A DNA stretch of 64,000 nt from contig NZ_BAVZ01000006.1 in assembly GCF_000576305.1 (NCBI RefSeq), forward strand, positions 186,001 to 250,000, in the 5' to 3' direction. A program made the translations under genes and the position numbers. Below are positions 42,471 to 52,674 of this stretch, piece by piece. Origin of the DNA: Paenibacillus pini JCM 16418. Its GTDB lineage: Bacteria > Bacillota > Bacilli > Paenibacillales > Paenibacillaceae. The notes beneath the pieces were generated by a model. That model searched no databases, was not told where the DNA came from, and saw only the letters and a list, made by a program, of their open reading frames with translations. Each line of letters starts with the position of its first letter. The first letter of the stretch is position 1.

Positions 42471-43915
42471 ATGGATGAGCGTCAGTTTAAGGATTATGCA
42501 TTAAGTGAAGATATTGTGAGGGCATTAGATAGTCTGGGTTACAAGAATCCAACGCCTGTACAAAGTGAAGTCATTCCAGTCGCACTGGAGCAAATAGACT
42601 TGGTCGTGAAATCGCAAACAGGTAGCGGAAAGACGGCAGCCTATGGTATTCCGGTGTGCGATCTAGTGGATTGGAACGAGAATAAGCCACAGGCGTTAAT
42701 TTTGACTCCTACCCGTGAACTTGCGATGCAGGTTAAAGAGGATATCACGAATATTGGACGTTATAAGCGGATTAAAGCCGTAGCTGTGTATGGTAAGCAG
42801 CCCTTTAGTGTCCAGAAAACAGAGTTGAAGCAGAAAGCTCACGTGGTTGTAGGGACACCTGGGCGAGTGCTGGATCATATCCAGAGAGGAACGATTGCGT
42901 TAGAACGTCTGAAATATCTCGTACTTGATGAAGCAGATGAGATGCTGAACATGGGTTTTATTGAACAGGTGCAAGCGATCATTCAGGCGATACCGGAGGA
43001 TCGTATGACGATGTTATTCTCGGCTACCTTGCCGGAAGATGTGGAGAAGTTAAGCCGTAAATATATGGACAATCCGATGCACATCGAAATTAAGGGTACA
43101 GGAATAACAACAGAACAAATTGAGCATTCACTATATGAAGTGAAGAATAACGATAAATTCGCTTTACTACGGAATTTGACCATTGTGAAGAACCCGGATA
43201 GCTGTATTATTTTCTGCCGGACGCAGGAACAGGTTAATGATGTGTATAAGAAGCTATCGGATCTCGATTATCCTTGTGAAAAATCCATGGTGGGATGGAG
43301 CAGGATGAGCGGTTTGAGGTGATGAATGCTTTTAGAAGAGGCCAATTCCGCTATCTCGTCGCTACAGATGTAGCCGCAAGAGGGATTGATATTGATAACA
43401 TCTCACATGTTATTAATTATGATATTCCGATGGAAAAGGAAAGCTACGTGCACCGTACCGGAAGAACGGGACGTGCTGGAAATGCGGGTAAAGCGATCAC
43501 GTTCGTAACCCCAAATGAAGGGAAATTTCTAGCTGAAATTGAGGGATACATTGGTTTTCAAATTCCTAAAATGAATGCTCCATCGCAGGAAGCTGTCGAT
43601 AGAGGTACGGAGACATTTAACAAGAAGATCAATGTACAAACGAAGCTGAAGAAGGACAAGAATGAGCTATTAAATCAAGAAATTCTGAAGCTATACTTCA
43701 ACGGCGGTAAGAAAAAGAAGCTGCGTGCTGTAGACTTCGTAGGTACAATTGCCAAAATTGAAGGGATTAGTGTAGAGGATATTGGTATCATTTCAATTCA
43801 GGATAATGTTACCTATGTTGATATATTGAATGGTAAAGGTCCGCGTGTGCTGGAAGTCATGAAGGATACGAAGATTAAAGGTAAATTGCTCAAAGTATAC
43901 AAAGCCAACAAGTAA
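42471..43915 (+). CDS. dbpA: DEAD-box RNA helicase DbpA/YxiN type (frameshifted)
   Basis: An ATP-dependent RNA helicase for large-subunit assembly. Frame 1 holds the Q motif ([10 protein letters not shown]), Walker A (SQTGSGKT), [14 protein letters not shown] and LFSATLP. Frame 2 holds [23 protein letters not shown] and a C-terminal DbpA RNA-binding domain ([36 protein letters not shown]) that docks on hairpin 92 of 23S rRNA. At 43279-43283 a run of five A stands where six give the continuous [15 protein letters not shown]. The repaired length is 481 residues. Both halves are fully conserved, which suggests a homopolymer error in the sequence. Confidence 0.92.
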
Positions 43916-43933
43916 CACTTGTGGCTTTTTTTT
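43904..43933 (+). terminator. Terminator after the helicase gene
   Basis: GCCA-A-CAAGT / ACTTG-TGGC with one bulged base followed by eight T, overlapping the last codons and the stop. Confidence 0.8.
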
Positions 43934-44002
43934 ATCCATAGCAGACTGCTGGAATAACCTCAGTGGTTTGACTTCAGTATAGGAGAGGAATACAATAGTT
44001 TT

Positions 44003-44299
44003 ATGACTATCGAACAATTGATTGTAAAAGATGATGAGAAACGGGCTAAGATTTTCAAAGCATTATCCGAAGTGAAACGAATTGAAATGATTCGATACCT
44101 TCATCATAATCGGGATAACAACACATGTGGAGCTATCGTTAAATCGATGGGCATGGACAAATCCAATGTGTCATATCATCTCAAGATTCTATACGAGGCG
44201 GATCTAGTAAGTATCATACGTAATGGTCAAAACAAAAATGGTCAGCTTCGAGAAGATACGTTTACCGAATTTTTACCGGGTTTCCTGGACAGTTTATAA
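44003..44299 (+). CDS. ArsR-type small HTH regulator
   Basis: A 98-residue winged helix regulator: RAKIFKALSEVKRIEMIRYL, then GAIVKSMGMDKSNVSYHLKI for the recognition helix and LYEADLVSIIRNGQ for the wing. No cysteine metal site of the ArsR/SmtB kind (ELCVCDL) is present; a lone cysteine lies in NNTCGAIV. GGAGAGGA precedes the ATG. It lies 153 bases before an oxidoreductase and an aldehyde dehydrogenase gene and may control them, possibly through redox of the cysteine. Confidence 0.88.
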   Translation: MTIEQLIVKDDEKRAKIFKALSEVKRIEMIRYLHHNRDNNTCGAIVKSMGMDKSNVSYHLKILYEADLVSIIRNGQNKNGQLREDTFTEFLPGFLDSL

Positions 44300-44452
44300 A
44301 ATGTCCGGAAGCCCTTCATTTTGGGATAATAATTTGAAAGTTTTAAAACTATTTAATATTAATGTTGCGATAGTCACAGAAAGTAATCTTAACTTTAGGG
44401 TAATACTCTGTATAGAGATATCAAAATAAAAAAATATTGGAGTTGTGATCAT

Positions 44453-45478
44453 ATGAATCAGCAATTAAAGAATAGACAAATCCTTTTAAAAACACGCCCT
44501 GTAGGCTTGCCAACAGATCAAGATTTTGAGTTTAAAGAAATTCCTGTAGCTGAAGCGCAAGATGGACAAGTTGTTGTGCGTACATTGTATTTATCCGTTG
44601 ACCCATATATGCGGGGCCGGATGAGCGATGCCAAATCGTATATTCCACCATTTAATCTTAATGAAGCAATTGCTGGCGGCATTGTAGGCGAGGTAGTGGA
44701 GTCCAAGTCTGATCTGCTGAAGGCAGGCGATAAAATTATCGGCATGCTAGGCTGGCAGCTATACAATACCGTGGATGCAAAGACTGTCCGCAAAATTGAT
44801 GATTCCATTGCTCCTGTATCGGCATACTTAAGTGTTCTTGGTTTGACTGGACTTACGGCTTACTTCGGTCTGCTAGACATTGGTCAGCCTAAAGAAGGCG
44901 AAACCGTTGTTGTATCTGGTGCCGCTGGTTCCGTGGGTATGTTTGTTGGACAGATTGCCAAAATCAAAGGCACTCGCGTTGTAGGGATCGCAGGTACAGA
45001 TGAGAAATGTGACTATTTGAAGAATGAACTTGGCTTTGATGCAGCCATTAATTATAAAACGACGAAGAATCTTGATGAGGCATTGAAAGCGGCTTGTCCA
45101 AATGGAGTCGACGTTTACTTTGACAATGTGGGTGGTTCCATTACGGATAGTGTTATGAATTTGCTGAATGACTATGCTCGTATTCCTTTATGTGGTTCGA
45201 TCTCAGCTTACAACAGTACGGATGGAGATATGGGTCCACGTATTTTCACTAAATTGATTAAAACACGTTCACTGATCAAAGGATTCGTTCTTAGTGATTA
45301 TGCATCCCGTCAGGAAGAAGGGCTTCAAGAGCTTGGAAAATGGTTATCAGACGGTAAGCTGAAATATGAAGAAACGATTGTGGATGGTTTCGACAACGTG
45401 ATTGATGCATTCCTACAATTGTTCCAAGGTACGAATCTCGGTAAAATGCTCGTCAAAGTGAGCGATGCTGATAAATAA
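44453..45478 (+). CDS. NADP-dependent MDR-family oxidoreductase (YfmJ/CurA-like)
   Basis: A 341-residue zinc-free medium-chain dehydrogenase/reductase of the leukotriene-B4 dehydrogenase/CurA group. SVDPYMRGRMSD is the family signature near the N-terminus, VVSGAAGSVGMFVGQIAK is the NADPH-binding loop, and YFDNVGGSITDSV follows. Such enzymes reduce the double bond of alpha,beta-unsaturated carbonyls. GGAGTTGTG lies before the ATG. The next gene, an aldehyde dehydrogenase, begins 34 bases after the stop, suggesting a reactive-aldehyde detoxification unit under the ArsR-type regulator. Confidence 0.93.
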   Translation: MNQQLKNRQILLKTRPVGLPTDQDFEFKEIPVAEAQDGQVVVRTLYLSVDPYMRGRMSDAKSYIPPFNLNEAIAGGIVGEVVESKSDLLKAGDKIIGMLGWQLYNTVDAKTVRKIDDSIAPVSAYLSVLGLTGLTAYFGLLDIGQPKEGETVVVSGAAGSVGMFVGQIAKIKGTRVVGIAGTDEKCDYLKNELGFDAAINYKTTKNLDEALKAACPNGVDVYFDNVGGSITDSVMNLLNDYARIPLCGSISAYNSTDGDMGPRIFTKLIKTRSLIKGFVLSDYASRQEEGLQELGKWLSDGKLKYEETIVDGFDNVIDAFLQLFQGTNLGKMLVKVSDADK

Positions 45479-45512
45479 GTGATTAATCTTAATAACGTAA
45501 AGGAGAATGAAC

Positions 45513-46817
45513 ATGGAAAACTACGAGAATTTAGTTAAACAACAGCGGGCATTCTTCCGTACGGGTAAAACAAAGGACATTAAGTTTCGTGTGGATTCAC
45601 TGAATACATTGCAGAACGCGATTAATAAACATGAAAAAGAGTTACTGGCTGCATTAAGAACGGATTTGAACAAATCCGAAGCCGAGGGATACTCCACGGA
45701 AATTAAAATTGTACTTGAGGAAATCAAATTTTCGCTCGAAAATTTAGATGCGTGGATGAAGCCGAAGGAAGTAGATACTCCTACGTTCATTACAGGCGCT
45801 TCCAGTGTGATTTATCCAGAGCCATACGGCGTTGCGCTCGTTATTGCACCTTGGAACTATCCGTTCCAGCTCGCGATTGCACCTTTGATTGGTGCTATGG
45901 TAGCAGGAAACTGTGCAGTTCTTAAGCCCTCTGAGTTCACGCCAACCACATCCAAAGTGCTTGCCAAACTTGTTAAAGAAAACTTCCCTGAGAATTACAT
46001 TGCCGTCGTAGAAGGTGAAGTTGAGACAAGTACAGCGCTACTCAAAGAGAAGTTTGATTATATCTTCTTCACCGGCAGCACGCCGGTCGGCAAAGTGGTT
46101 ATGGAAGCTGCAGCTAAACATCTAACTCCGGTTACACTTGAGCTTGGTGGCAAAAGCCCATGTATCGTCCACAGTGATGCAGAGCTGAAGTCAGCGGCTA
46201 AGCGGATCGCTAGAGGGAAGTTCCTGAATGCAGGACAAACCTGTGTAGCACCGGATTATATTTTGGTTCAGCGTCAAGTGAAGGATCAATTCCTTAGTGA
46301 GCTAAAAGATGCGATTCACGTCTTATATGGCGAGGATATTTCTCAAAACCCGGATTTCCCGAGAATCGTCAATGAGAAACAATTCAATCGCCTAACTTCG
46401 TTCTTAAATGATGGAACATTGTATCTTGGTAGTAAAACCGAATCATCTCGTTTGTTCATAGAACCAACTATATTGGATCAAATCACATGGGCTGATCCGG
46501 TGATGAGGGATGAAATCTTCGGACCCATTCTTCCCGTGATTGTGTACGACGAATTGCCCGAGATTATCGAAGAGATTACGAAGCGCCCGAAACCTCTTGC
46601 CCTATATATCTTCTCTGAAAGCACGGAAGTGCAGGATCAGATTCTAGGTAGTGTTTCGTTCGGCGGTGGTTGTATCAATGAGACCTTAGCACATCTAACT
46701 TCACCATTCCTACCTTTTGGTGGTGTAGGTGAAAGTGGTATGGGTTCATATCATGGTCAAGGTAGCTTTGATACATTTTCTCATCGGAAAAGTATTCTGA
46801 AACGTAAAGCAGAGTAA
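45513..46817 (+). CDS. Aldehyde dehydrogenase (class 3-like)
   Basis: A 434-residue NAD(P)-dependent aldehyde dehydrogenase of the short class-3 type. PWNYPFQLAIAPL and FTGSTPVGKVV bind the cofactor, LELGGKSPC carries the general-base glutamate, and GQTCVAPDYIL carries the catalytic cysteine. LPFGGVGESGMGSYHG is the usual C-terminal motif. Aldehydes from lipid breakdown or aromatic compounds are typical substrates. AAAGGAG eight bases upstream supports ATG 45513 over ATG 45507. It is co-directional with the MDR reductase gene, and a strong terminator ends the unit. Confidence 0.94.
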   Translation: MENYENLVKQQRAFFRTGKTKDIKFRVDSLNTLQNAINKHEKELLAALRTDLNKSEAEGYSTEIKIVLEEIKFSLENLDAWMKPKEVDTPTFITGASSVIYPEPYGVALVIAPWNYPFQLAIAPLIGAMVAGNCAVLKPSEFTPTTSKVLAKLVKENFPENYIAVVEGEVETSTALLKEKFDYIFFTGSTPVGKVVMEAAAKHLTPVTLELGGKSPCIVHSDAELKSAAKRIARGKFLNAGQTCVAPDYILVQRQVKDQFLSELKDAIHVLYGEDISQNPDFPRIVNEKQFNRLTSFLNDGTLYLGSKTESSRLFIEPTILDQITWADPVMRDEIFGPILPVIVYDELPEIIEEITKRPKPLALYIFSESTEVQDQILGSVSFGGGCINETLAHLTSPFLPFGGVGESGMGSYHGQGSFDTFSHRKSILKRKAE

Positions 46818-46846
46818 TAACTCCGCGTTCTAATCCAATATTCTAA

Positions 46847-46895
46847 AAAATAAGAAGAAGCCTCTGCCTTAATGGTGGAGGCTTCTTCTTATTTG
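46847..46895 (+). terminator. Strong terminator after the aldehyde dehydrogenase gene
   Basis: A perfect 17-base-pair stem AAATAAGAAGAAGCCTC / GAGGCTTCTTCTTATTT with a 13-base loop; the closing pairs are A and T runs. Confidence 0.92.
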
Positions 46896-46918
46896 AATAG
46901 GTCCGGAAAGGAGTGCTT

Positions 46919-47053
46919 ATGAATCGTTATCAGGAACATTTACATTTTGCGCAAAAGACAGAAAATGGTCTTCTCTCATACATCATTTCGAGTAACAACG
47001 TTGGAGAAGATACGTTACTGTCGTTCCCCAGAAAAATTGTAGCTGAACACTGA
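46919..47053 (+). CDS. Small ORF with strong ribosome site, 44 residues
   Basis: GGAAAGGAG lies five bases before an ATG that opens a 44-codon frame (MNRYQEHLHFAQKTENGLLS to KIVAEH). It lies just after a strong terminator, so it would need its own promoter, and none is clear. I recognise no family, and no signal or helix is seen. It could be the 5' remnant of a longer gene. Confidence 0.4.
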   Translation: MNRYQEHLHFAQKTENGLLSYIISSNNVGEDTLLSFPRKIVAEH

Positions 47054-47126
47054 TGTTATTTTTTTGAAAAAACCTTGCCATGGTACGCGTTTCATACGTT
47101 ATGATACATGTGCATGACAAAAAAGA

Positions 47127-47194
47127 AGCCATACTCGGCGTTACCCTATGAACTGTTGAACAGTAACAGGGGCGTGACGAGTATGGCTCTTTTA
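47127..47194. terminator. Long structured hairpin, terminator of the small minus-strand gene
   Basis: AGCCATACTCG / CGAGTATGGCT enclose a 40-base inner part with its own pairs (GTTAC/GTAAC, CTGTT/AACAG). On the minus strand it follows the 57-residue gene and ends in TTCTTTTTT; on the plus strand a shorter TCTTTT follows. Confidence 0.75.
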
Positions 47195-47223
47195 TATGAA
47201 TCTAGCGATATCATGGTTTAGGG

Positions 47224-47397
47224 TTAAATGACCACTTCACCGCCGGTACCTGATGTGGATAAGTCTTTCCATGCGACATATAGAGAAATAATAGCGGCGA
47301 TCAGAAACAAAACAGCTCCTAAGAGAGCCCACTGTTTCAGGTTGTTTGGTTGTACAGGGCGAGGTCTATTGATGCTTTTGGTTTTTACAGGTTTCAC
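47224..47397 (-). CDS. Small membrane protein, 57 residues
   Basis: On the minus strand a GTG start with AAGGGGG upstream opens a 57-codon frame: a basic N-terminus (MKPVKTKSINRPRPVQPNN), one clear transmembrane helix (WALLGAVLFLIAAIISLYVA) and a polar tail ending GTGGEVVI. The basic-then-helix layout implies the N-terminus stays inside. A terminator hairpin follows at 47127-47194. I recognise no family. It lies between two plus-strand units and is transcribed alone. Confidence 0.75.
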   Translation of the reverse strand: MKPVKTKSINRPRPVQPNNLKQWALLGAVLFLIAAIISLYVAWKDLSTSGTGGEVVI

Positions 47398-47603
47398 GTG
47401 ATGAACTACCCCCTTAAATCCGTATTCACATAATGTAATCTATGTTCTCTATGAGGATTCCGTTCCCTTATAAGAGGAAAATAGACGGACGACATGGACA
47501 ACCTACAAGGTTAGTTTAAACATTTTCAATTATCCTCTACATTATGGGGGCTTTTTTGCCGATACTCTTTTCATTACATTATGTTTTATCAGGGGGAATT
47601 ATT

Positions 47604-49097
47604 ATGGTAGATCAACAACAGGAGCAGGATCAATTCATATATCTGGATCTACGCAAGAGGAATCAAATCATCTGTTTTACCGTTACCTTTACAGTGGTTT
47701 TAGCTTTATTGTTATTGGTGGGAATAGGTGAAGTAGCATCATCAGGATTATTGATTATGATCCCAAGCGTGCTTCTTTTGACCTTTGTATGGTCAGCACA
47801 TCTGACAAGAAGGTTTGAAAAATATATATCCTTCGTTGCTATGCTCGGAATGTTTGCGATCTCAATCATTCCGATCCTACAGGGCGGGGGAAGTTCATCC
47901 GTAGGTGCGTCTGCCTTTTTCGTACTAAGCATCGGCCTCATGTATAACTCTCCTAAAGTGGTATGGACAGCTTATTCAGCAGGGATCATTCTTCTTATTC
48001 TTAGCTTCACGCTCACTCCTAATAAAGATGCACTCAGCATAACAAATTTTGGTATATTTATGTTTTACTATATTCTAGCTTCTACTATTCTTCTAGCTCA
48101 ATCTACATTGGGAAGAAAGTTATTCGCCCATGTCAATTCTCTAAGCCAAAGTTCCTCGGAAATGCTTGCGAAAGAGCTGGAACGGGAGAAAGTGACCTTG
48201 GAGGCAACGCATACCATTTCCTCCAGCATCAGTGAAATAAGAGCGAATAGTAAGGATAGCCAGCAAGCTTTTCATGAGATGAATACGGCGTTCCAAGAGA
48301 TGGCTACGGGAGCGGCAGCTCAGACCGAGACCATTGGGGGCATTTCGGAACATATTTATTCTTCTAATCAACATATTAACCATATGCTAGATTCCATATC
48401 CCAGTTCGTGACCTCCGTTACAGAGACGAAAATCGCTTCTTCCGAAGGTTCGGAAATCATTGGGCAACTCACTTCAACCATCGATCGGTTCCATCTAAAT
48501 ATGAATGAGATGAAAGACGAGATTAGTGCGATGATCTCCAATATTCATCATATTGCCAACCTTACGACTTCGATTCAACAAATCGCAAGTCAGACGAGTC
48601 TTCTTTCACTTAACGCCAGCATTGAGGCGGCACGTGCAGGAGAGCAGGGTCGAGGATTCGAAGTCGTTGCTCATGAAATTCGGAAGCTTGCTGAGATGAC
48701 TAATGAATCAGCTAGGCAGATTACAGAGAACGTAGGACAAGCGACGCGGCAGGCTGATCTATCCCATATTCGATTAGAAGAGAATGTGGAGAATATGAAG
48801 CAGAGCTTGGAACTTGTGGATCAGACGAAGAACTCATTTATTTCAATAGATAAGAATGTAGACTTGTTATCCGTTGGCGCCTCCAGTATTTCTGAAGTTG
48901 CAAGTTCAGTAAAAGGAACGACTGAGGAAATTGAACTCACGGTGAATGATTTCGTTGCGGTTATAGAGCAATCTTCTGCTACGCTACAAGAATTACTTGC
49001 GACCGTTGATACCTTATCAGCTCAAAATCTGCCGATGGTTCGTAGAATTGAGGAGACGGATCAGGCTGTCAAACAGTTAATAGCTGTAGAACGTTAA
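47604..49097 (+). CDS. Methyl-accepting chemotaxis protein with multi-helix membrane sensor
   Basis: A 497-residue receptor. Residues about 20-175 form some six helices with short loops ([38 protein letters not shown] and more), with no external ligand domain and no recognisable HAMP. A coiled coil follows, with the CheA/CheW-binding hairpin tip [20 protein letters not shown] and methylation helices. Such receptors tend to sense membrane-linked cues such as energy state or hydrophobic molecules. The ATG at 47604 follows CAGGGGG. It is transcribed alone, with a terminator 47 bases after the stop. Confidence 0.92.
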   Translation: MVDQQQEQDQFIYLDLRKRNQIICFTVTFTVVLALLLLVGIGEVASSGLLIMIPSVLLLTFVWSAHLTRRFEKYISFVAMLGMFAISIIPILQGGGSSSVGASAFFVLSIGLMYNSPKVVWTAYSAGIILLILSFTLTPNKDALSITNFGIFMFYYILASTILLAQSTLGRKLFAHVNSLSQSSSEMLAKELEREKVTLEATHTISSSISEIRANSKDSQQAFHEMNTAFQEMATGAAAQTETIGGISEHIYSSNQHINHMLDSISQFVTSVTETKIASSEGSEIIGQLTSTIDRFHLNMNEMKDEISAMISNIHHIANLTTSIQQIASQTSLLSLNASIEAARAGEQGRGFEVVAHEIRKLAEMTNESARQITENVGQATRQADLSHIRLEENVENMKQSLELVDQTKNSFISIDKNVDLLSVGASSISEVASSVKGTTEEIELTVNDFVAVIEQSSATLQELLATVDTLSAQNLPMVRRIEETDQAVKQLIAVER

Positions 49098-49273
49098 TGT
49101 GTATAGAAGATGAACAGGAATAAGAAAATAAGGTAACACGTATAAACCTGAGGCCTAGCCTCAGGGTTTTCTTGTGCAATATGTACAATTAAGTCACGAT
49201 AAGTGTATGAATGAGTTTTGTTGCCCGAGGGGACTTCAGTACTGGTTATATACCTGATTTTATATTTTTTCAT
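49094..49273 (-). CDS. Doubtful small ORF, 59 residues
   Basis: On the minus strand AAGGAT precedes an ATG at 49273 that opens [20 protein letters not shown] and more. The first 40 residues look protein-like, but the frame then runs through the chemoreceptor terminator hairpin and ends in a low-complexity hydrophobic tail. Either the true end is earlier and a base is missing, or the frame is not used. Confidence 0.25.
   Translation of the reverse strand: MKKYKIRYITSTEVPSGNKTHSYTYRDLIVHIAQENPEARPQVYTCYLIFLFLFIFYTH
49144..49171 (+). terminator. Terminator after the first chemoreceptor gene
   Basis: AAACCTGAGGC / GCCTCAGGGTTTT around CTA. The 500-base space 49098-49601 otherwise holds only the doubtful ORFs noted here and the promoter of the next receptor. 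Confidence 0.85.
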
Positions 49274-49480
49274 TAAAAATATCCTTCTATTATTCAATTT
49301 CATTGATCCAAAAGTCACTTTTTGTCGTATGCATGTTATGGGCATAAATGGACTTACTATTTTTTGAGGAACTCTCTTATGGTCTTGGCTAGCCCTTACA
49401 TATCATTAAATACTAACGCTTTTATAAGGGAAATCTATTAGCTCTGGGAAATCCAGGGATTTATAACTGAAAGGAGGTAA

Positions 49481-49522
49481 ATGTTAAAAAAAATCGAATA
49501 TTGTAGAAAACGTGTTTCGTAA
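49481..49522 (+). CDS. Possible leader peptide ORF before the second chemoreceptor
   Basis: A strong AAAGGAGG stands three bases before an ATG (spacing rather short) opening 13 codons (MLKKIEYCRKRVS). It sits 80 bases upstream of the receptor gene and contains a run of eight A. It may be a regulatory leader or chance. Confidence 0.25.
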   Translation: MLKKIEYCRKRVS

Positions 49523-49601
49523 CGGAAGTAGTTGGTTATAAGTTCATGTTTAATTATAGGAAGTAGGTCCTACATATAATAAAAGATAAGAGGGATTACA
49601 T

Positions 49602-51293
49602 ATGAAATTCAAACAAAAATTAATGTTGAGCTTCACAGTTGTTTTGTTGCTTACGTTAATCGTGGGGATGATTGGTTGGTTTGAGTTAACCTCTATTAAC
49701 AGTGCCTATAAAACATTACTAGATGAACGCGTAGAGAAAATGTTGATTGCTAAGGATTTGGGAGGAACCGCTGCTGACGAAACCAAGAATGTACGAGGCT
49801 ATCTACTGACAGGAAACGGAGAGCATTTCAACAGCTATCTAAAGAATCGGCAAACCTTTAAAGAAGAAATGACTCAGATCCTAGCGGGTGTACATACAGA
49901 GAAGTCTAAAGAAATCATAGCAAAGATGAATGATTTAGAAACTAAATATTCGGCGGTTGTAGCCGAGATCGTGGAATATAAAAAAGTTGAAGATATTAAG
50001 ATGTACACACGTCTTGTGGAAGAGAAATGCGTTCCCATGGCAAGGCAGCTTGCAGCTACTTCAGAGGAGCTGGAGCAATATCAAGAGGCTCAGTTAAACG
50101 AGATGGTTAAGCAAACCTCAGAGAAAGTATCAAGTATAAAAACAATTCTAGTTATTACCGGCGTTATAGCCATGATTGTGGGTATCGCAATGATAGCCTT
50201 TGTACTTCGGCTTATCGTTCGTCCGGTTGAGATGGTTGCTCTTTCTGCCAAACGTATTGCAGCAGGCGATTTAACAGGCGAAGATATACGTATTCAGCAG
50301 AAGGATGAAATCGGTGATATGGCTCGTTCTTTTAACGAAATGAAACATAATCTTCAAGGATTAATGGTTCAAATTGACCAGAATGCTGTAGAAGTAGCTT
50401 CTTCCTCACAGGAGCTGTCGATGGGCTCGGATCAATCCGTGTTGGCTGCTCAGCAAGTTGCTGAATCCATTCAAGAAATCGCTAATTCTGCGGATTATCA
50501 GGTAGAGCGAATTAAAGAAAATCAGCTTTCTATGCAAGAGAGTGTGGTCAGCTTGCAGCGTATTGCCCAGTCTGCTGCCGTAACGGTAGAGTCTACAGGA
50601 GAGGCCACGAAACAGGCAGAACAAGGAAAGGAACTACTCGATGAAACCATTATCCAATTGAAGCAGTTACATCAAACGATTGATCATTCCGCAGCAGTCA
50701 TTAATGATTTGGGCGGGCAATCCAAGGAAATCGAGAAGGTCATTTCTTTTATTAAAGAAATTGCAACGCAGACCAATTTGTTATCACTTAATGCCAGTAT
50801 CGAAGCTGCGAGAGCTGGCGAGCATGGTAAAGGCTTCGCTGTTGTTGCCAATGAAGTGAAGAAGCTAGCTGAGCAGACAGGGGCGGCTTCTGAACAGATT
50901 GCTAATCGGATTAAAGAGATGGTAAGTAAAGTAGATCAGTCTGTCGAAGCCATGCAGCAGGGCTCTGATGAAGTGAAGCGAGGCACACAAAGTATTAATC
51001 TGACGGGTGAGGCTTTCAGTAGCATTTACCATGCCATTGAAGTCGTGTCAAGCCAAGCTCAGGAAGTATCTGCGGCTACAGAGGAGCTGTCTGCTGTAAC
51101 GGAGCAGTTACTTGCTACGGAAACGCAGCTCGTCGATTTATCTTCTAGTATTTCGGAGCACTCACAAAGTGTCGCTGCTGTATGCGAGGAACAGCTAGCG
51201 ACGATGCAAGAGATGTCTTCATCGTCTGAAATGTTGAACCACATGTCCAAAGGATTACAGGGTGAAATTCGCAAATTTAAATTTAAAGAGTAG
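49602..51293 (+). CDS. Methyl-accepting chemotaxis protein (4HB sensor, HAMP)
   Basis: A 563-residue classical receptor: helix 1 (about 8-28), an external four-helix-bundle domain (about 30-185; [20 protein letters not shown]), helix 2 (about 187-208), HAMP ([20 protein letters not shown]), then the signalling hairpin with [20 protein letters not shown] and [17 protein letters not shown]. It senses small external ligands and signals to CheA. AGAGGGA lies before the ATG. It is probably transcribed alone; an ORF of 13 codons with a strong ribosome site lies upstream. Confidence 0.94.
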   Translation: MKFKQKLMLSFTVVLLLTLIVGMIGWFELTSINSAYKTLLDERVEKMLIAKDLGGTAADETKNVRGYLLTGNGEHFNSYLKNRQTFKEEMTQILAGVHTEKSKEIIAKMNDLETKYSAVVAEIVEYKKVEDIKMYTRLVEEKCVPMARQLAATSEELEQYQEAQLNEMVKQTSEKVSSIKTILVITGVIAMIVGIAMIAFVLRLIVRPVEMVALSAKRIAAGDLTGEDIRIQQKDEIGDMARSFNEMKHNLQGLMVQIDQNAVEVASSSQELSMGSDQSVLAAQQVAESIQEIANSADYQVERIKENQLSMQESVVSLQRIAQSAAVTVESTGEATKQAEQGKELLDETIIQLKQLHQTIDHSAAVINDLGGQSKEIEKVISFIKEIATQTNLLSLNASIEAARAGEHGKGFAVVANEVKKLAEQTGAASEQIANRIKEMVSKVDQSVEAMQQGSDEVKRGTQSINLTGEAFSSIYHAIEVVSSQAQEVSAATEELSAVTEQLLATETQLVDLSSSISEHSQSVAAVCEEQLATMQEMSSSSEMLNHMSKGLQGEIRKFKFKE

Positions 51294-51418
51294 ACAGAAG
51301 GATTGCTGGAAAGGTCCACATTCGCGCTAAATCGTCATATTAAATGCGATGATTTGGAGTGAAAGGACTTTTGCTGATACAATGACTCTTATGGATAATG
51401 AATAGGAGGATGACACCG

Positions 51419-51694
51419 ATGAGTGAAATCAATGAGCAAGAAATGTTGCAATACATTGCTACTGAAACCAGCGCGGATGTGAAGGTTATCACGCTTGTGC
51501 TGAAACATGAACAGACTTTTATTAACAATGCCAAGGAAGATGCAAAGGGCGATATCGAGATCGATAGTGATGAGCTAGTGGATTATGTACTGAGCCGTCC
51601 CGATATTAAGCTTGATGAAATGACAGTGGAAGATATTTTGGATGCTGAAATGGACTATTTAATGGACAAAGGTATTGCAGGATACGTCGATTAA
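51419..51694 (+). CDS. Small acidic hypothetical protein
   Basis: A 91-residue acidic, helix-rich protein (EMLQYIATETSADVKVITLV, then DELVDYVLSRPDIKLDEMTV and DILDAEMDYLMDKGIAGYVD). There is no signal or membrane segment. TAGGAGG nine bases upstream decides ATG 51419. I do not recognise a characterised family, though the clean start, single strong terminator and codon use argue that it is real. Confidence 0.8.
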   Translation: MSEINEQEMLQYIATETSADVKVITLVLKHEQTFINNAKEDAKGDIEIDSDELVDYVLSRPDIKLDEMTVEDILDAEMDYLMDKGIAGYVD

Positions 51695-51721
51695 TACGTA
51701 GATAGGTATCTGTAAATAATC

Positions 51722-51762
51722 AAAGCCGACCTCCCTATAGATGGCGAGGTCGGCTTTTTTGT
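51722..51762 (+). terminator. Terminator after the acidic small protein gene
   Basis: AAAGCCGACCTC / GAGGTCGGCTTTTTT with a 12-base loop. Confidence 0.93.
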
Positions 51763-51848
51763 GATCATTATGTGGTACTTATGTATAAAAACCTGTCGCT
51801 TCCTCAAGACTAAGCTTGTGAAAGTACATACTTAGGAGGCTTCGTGAC

Positions 51849-52543
51849 ATGAAGAAACGGATGATAGGGTTACTTGCAGGACTCACGATATGGATGCTTT
51901 TAACGGGTCCGCAATCTTATATCCAAGCTGCAGATACGGATGACGGATCAGTTGGTAAGAAGCCTGGCGCAAGTAAGGAACAGGTTAAGGAGACAAAGGA
52001 AGAAGCATATATCCAAAATTACGATCGTATTTTACGAACCATGAAGGAAAGAATGTCCTCTGCACCGAAAACGGGAGATCCCACCGTTGATTTTCTCTAT
52101 GAGATGATTCCACATCATATGGCAGCCATATCCATGTCGGAGAATCTAATATCCTATGTTCCTAATGGAAATGCAGAGGTTAAGAAACTTGCGGAGACGA
52201 TTATTCGAGAGCAAACGGATGGGGTTTCACGCATGAATAATTTACTTGAACGTATCAAAAACTCACCTCAGATTGATATTGCACAAGAGGAAGCTTACTT
52301 AAAAGGGTATGAGGAAGCCTATAAGGCGATGATTGCCCGCATGGAGCGCTCAGACCTACTGGTAATATCGATAAAGATTTCTTGGAAGAGATGATCCCAC
52401 ATCATGAGGGTGCTGTTAAGATGGCGGAGAACGTTCTGAAATTTACGCTGAATGAGGAACTGAGACAGATCGCGAAGCATATTGTAGATAGCCAATTTAC
52501 GGAGCTAGAACAGATGAAGAAGCTGCTGCTTATCATAAAATAA
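51849..52543 (+). CDS. Exported DUF305 protein, two-unit (frameshifted)
   Basis: A signal peptide (about 1-27, IQAAD) precedes two DUF305 ferritin-like helical units: FLYEMIPHHMAAISMSENLI and, in another frame, FLEEMIPHHEGAVKMAENVL. The MIPHH motif is the family mark, and its histidines may bind metal. The first frame ends at 52394. Restoring one base near 52355 (coding CAGACCTACT for CAGACCCTACT) gives ERSDPTGNIDKDFLEEMIPH and runs to 52543, 231 residues. AGGAGG stands 13 bases before the ATG. DUF305 proteins often go with copper or other metal stress; no such gene is adjacent. Confidence 0.87.
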
Positions 52544-52556
52544 GACTCATGAACAC

Positions 52557-52592
52557 AAAAAAACCAACGCTACTCGCTGGAGTTGGTTTTTT
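52557..52592 (+). terminator. Terminator after the DUF305 gene
   Basis: AAAAAAACCAAC / GTTGGTTTTTTT with a GCTACTCGCTGGA loop. Confidence 0.92.
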
Positions 52593-52674
52593 TGTAAGAA
52601 GATAATGATGATTAAATGTCATCCAGCCGGGTACATTACGTTAAACTGTACTTTCTTCAATGGGAGGGATCGAT

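Noticed and set aside
49172..49601. Riboswitch (for example cyclic-di-GMP type) before the second chemoreceptor
   Set aside because: I searched by eye for the conserved loop motifs of common riboswitch classes and did not find them.
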